Translations under genes and position numbers: made by a program
The notes under the pieces: generated by a model
Seen by the model: the letters and a program-made list of their open reading frames with translations, nothing else
The model's database searches: none
Told to the model about the DNA's origin: nothing
NCBI GenBank assembly: GCA_020057015.1
Contig: JAGVGS010000163.1
Location: forward strand, 1-5,744
Direction: 5' to 3'
DNA: 5,744 nucleotides
DNA from: Candidatus Omnitrophota bacterium
Lineage (GTDB): Bacteria > Omnitrophota > Gorgyraeia > Aquiviventales > Aquiviventaceae
Shown here: piece by piece, positions 4,243 to 5,744 of the stretch
Layout: each line of letters opens with the position of its first letter
Numbering within the stretch: the first letter of the stretch is position 1

Positions 4243-5744
4243 CGAGGTCTGAGACCACGCGCAGCACTTCGGCCATCGTGGTCAATCCTTCGCGCACCTT
4301 GTGGCGGCCATCCTCCAGCAGCCCGCGCATTCCCTCCTTGACGGCTTGGACCCGCAGGGCCGCGGCGCTGGGGCGCGTGAGGATCAGTTGCCGCAGCGCA
4401 TCGCTCACTTCCAGCAACTCAAAGAGCCCGATGCGGCCCAGGTAGCCGGAGCCGTGGCAGCGCTCGCATCCATGGCTATGGATGAGCTGGCTCAGCGATG
4501 GCGGCCCGAGAAACGCTTGCTCCTCAGGGCTGGCGTTCTCGCTTAGCCGGCAGTGCGGACACAGGCGGCGGGCCAGCCGCTGGGCCAGCACGCCTTGAAT
4601 AGTGGACGCCAAGAGAAACGGGGCCACCCCCATATCCATCAGGCGCGTGACCGCGGAGGAGGCGTCATTCGTATGCAGGGTGGAGAGCACGAGATGCCCG
4701 GTGAGAGCCGCTTGCACCGCAATCTGGGCGGTTTCCTGGTCGCGGATCTCCCCCACCATGATCACGTCGGGCGCTTGGCGCAGCATCGAGCGCAACCCGG
4801 CAGCGAACGTCAGGCCGATCCCCGCGCGCACCAACACCTGATTGACCCCAGGCATCTGGTATTCGACCGGATCTTCCACCGTGATCAGCTTGCGGTCCGG
4901 CTGGTTCAGCAGGCTCAGCGCCCCATAGAGCGTGGTCGTCTTCCCGGCCCCGGTCGGACCGGTGACCAGCACCATGCCATGCGGCCGGTGGATCAGCGTC
5001 TCCCAACGCGCCTGGGCCTCGGCAGGCAGGCCCATTTCCGCCAAGCCGCGCACCGGCTGGCCGCGGTCGAGCAGCCGCAGCACGATGGACTCGCCATGCG
5101 TGGCCGGCAGCGTGGAGACGCGCACATCCAGCGGGCGCTGCTCCACCGTCAACTGCAGCCGGCCATCTTGCGGCAGCCGCTTCTCGGCGATATTCAGGCC
5201 GGCCATGATTTTCAACCGGCTCATGAGCGGACCTTGCAGCGCTTTCGGCGAGCGGCTCACATCGTGCAGCACGCCGTCAATGCGGTAGCGCACGCGCAGC
5301 GCCTTGGCCCCGGACTCGATATGAATATCGCTGGCGCGCAGCCGCACGGCTTCGGAGAGCATGGAGTCCACGAGCTGAATAATCGGCGCATCACCTGCCC
5401 CAGGCAGCGCGGCCTCTGGCGTAGGAGCTACAGCCACTGGCGTTGGCGCAGGGGCCTGGATGGGCGCCACAGGAGCTATGGGTGCTGGGGCCGGCTCAGC
5501 CTTGGCCGGGCTGTCCACCCGCCGCTCCAGCAACGACCGCCAGTCTGGCTCGCGCACAAACACGGCTTCGAGCGTGCAGCCGCAGCGGCGGCCAAAAAAA
5601 TCGAGCGCGAACACCGAGAGCGGATCATCCGTGGCTACCAGGAGCGTGCTCTGCTGCTGGCGTACCGGCACGAGTCGATGCGTGTGCCACAGGGCGGCCG
5701 GCACCGGGGTGGCCGGGGCCGTGGGTTCGGGGGCCGGCTCCAGG
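4235..5744 (-). CDS. gspE: GspE/PilB-family secretion ATPase, first copy, 5' end beyond the window
   Basis: The frame is open through the right edge; 502 residues are visible and the true start is outside. Counting from GTG 5704 as residue 1: residues 2-62 (PAALWHTHRLVPV...LLVATDDPLS...) resemble the GspE N-terminal (N1) domain; 65-107 is a Pro/Ala-rich linker; and 108 onward is the motor region, with an N2 domain (LVDSMLSEAVRLRASDIHIE), Walker A GPTGAGKTT (249-257), Asp box VEDPVEY (276-282), Walker B VIMVGEIRD (314-322), His box TGHLVLSTLHTND (335-347) and four zinc cysteines (C382, C385, C413, C416). This is a complete assembly-type ATPase, which would power pseudopilus growth from the cytoplasmic side of the inner membrane. 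One small oddity is APD (311-313) where the family usually has DPD before Walker B. Another Pro/Ala-rich segment (LEPAPEPTAPATP) precedes the N1-like domain, so a further N-terminal part is expected. The gene overlaps the next ATPase by 8 nt. The symbol is by family; PilB is not excluded. Confidence 0.93.
   Translation of the reverse strand, partial: LEPAPEPTAPATPVPAALWHTHRLVPVRQQQSTLLVATDDPLSVFALDFFGRRCGCTLEAVFVREPDWRSLLERRVDSPAKAEPAPAPIAPVAPIQAPAPTPVAVAPTPEAALPGAGDAPIIQLVDSMLSEAVRLRASDIHIESGAKALRVRYRIDGVLHDVSRSPKALQGPLMSRLKIMAGLNIAEKRLPQDGRLQLTVEQRPLDVRVSTLPATHGESIVLRLLDRGQPVRGLAEMGLPAEAQARWETLIHRPHGMVLVTGPTGAGKTTTLYGALSLLNQPDRKLITVEDPVEYQMPGVNQVLVRAGIGLTFAAGLRSMLRQAPDVIMVGEIRDQETAQIAVQAALTGHLVLSTLHTNDASSAVTRLMDMGVAPFLLASTIQGVLAQRLARRLCPHCRLSENASPEEQAFLGPPSLSQLIHSHGCERCHGSGYLGRIGLFELLEVSDALRQLILTRPSAAALRVQAVKEGMRGLLEDGRHKVREGLTTMAEVLRVVSDLDA
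4573..4594. repeat. Identical block shared by the two ATPase genes (copy in the first gene)
   Basis: This is the partner of the block at 3303-3324, with 22 identical bases in the equivalent codons of the first ATPase. The constant 1270-nt offset across the Walker A, Walker B and pre-zinc regions shows that the two motor domains align almost without gaps there. Confidence 0.75.
5382..5510 (-). other. Pro/Ala-rich interdomain linker coding segment
   Basis: This stretch of the first ATPase gene encodes about 43 low-complexity residues with repeated APAP, APV and APTP units (residues 65-107 from GTG 5704), between the N1-like domain and the motor region. Such segments are typically extended and flexible. 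The second ATPase has no equivalent. It is a protein-level low-complexity tract; I do not claim an exact DNA tandem repeat. Confidence 0.7.

Noticed and set aside
5702..5704. GTG as the start of the first ATPase
   Set aside because: Upstream codons remain open with coding-like Pro/Ala linker sequence and there is no Shine-Dalgarno before the GTG, so the gene very probably begins outside the window.
1..5744. tRNA, rRNA, CRISPR array, insertion sequence or attachment site
   Set aside because: No cloverleaf, rRNA-like block, regularly spaced repeats, transposase motifs or terminal inverted repeats were seen, and coding sequence fills almost the whole window.

Overview
This GC-rich window is densely coded, and every gene I can support lies on the minus strand. 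In transcription order (high to low coordinates) it holds two adjacent GspE/PilB-type secretion ATPases (the first cut by the right edge), a GspG-type major pseudopilin, a GspH-type minor pseudopilin, a secreted TPR protein, a probable intrinsic terminator, and the 5' part of polA (cut by the left edge). The plus-strand open frames are antisense shadows of these genes.

Region by region: 5744-4235 is ATPase 1, with an N-terminal GspE-like domain, a Pro/Ala-rich linker and a full motor domain. 4242-2959 is ATPase 2, with the same motor domain but only a short N-terminal region. 2966-2490 is GspG. About 2524-2033 is GspH. 2011-1415 is the TPR protein. About 1416-1396 is a hairpin followed by six T. 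1345-1 is DNA polymerase I, covering the 5'-nuclease domain and a degenerate 3'-5' exonuclease domain. The gaps between genes are 70 bases or shorter, and both ATPase junctions overlap by 8 nt, so the first five genes look like one operon that is translationally coupled in part.

Functionally, this is part of a type II secretion or related type IV-filament machine. The ATPases would power assembly from the cytoplasm, GspG would form the pseudopilus shaft, and GspH would act as a minor (tip or priming) pseudopilin. The TPR protein would sit in the periplasm, as an assembly or accessory factor at a guess. The platform protein GspF, the secretin GspD and the prepilin peptidase are not in the window. 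polA is probably an unrelated neighbour.

The organism is a bacterium, very probably with two membranes because T2SS-type pseudopilins serve that architecture. The GspG style (a 'DPGD..WDGPYLEFK' segment followed by DPWGKPY) reminds me of Omnitrophota/PVC-type genomes, but this is recollection and not established by the sequence. The most notable points are the tandem, divergent ATPase pair standing where gspE-gspF would be expected, and a PolA whose proofreading site has lost its acidic residues. I do not see a clearly new biological system.
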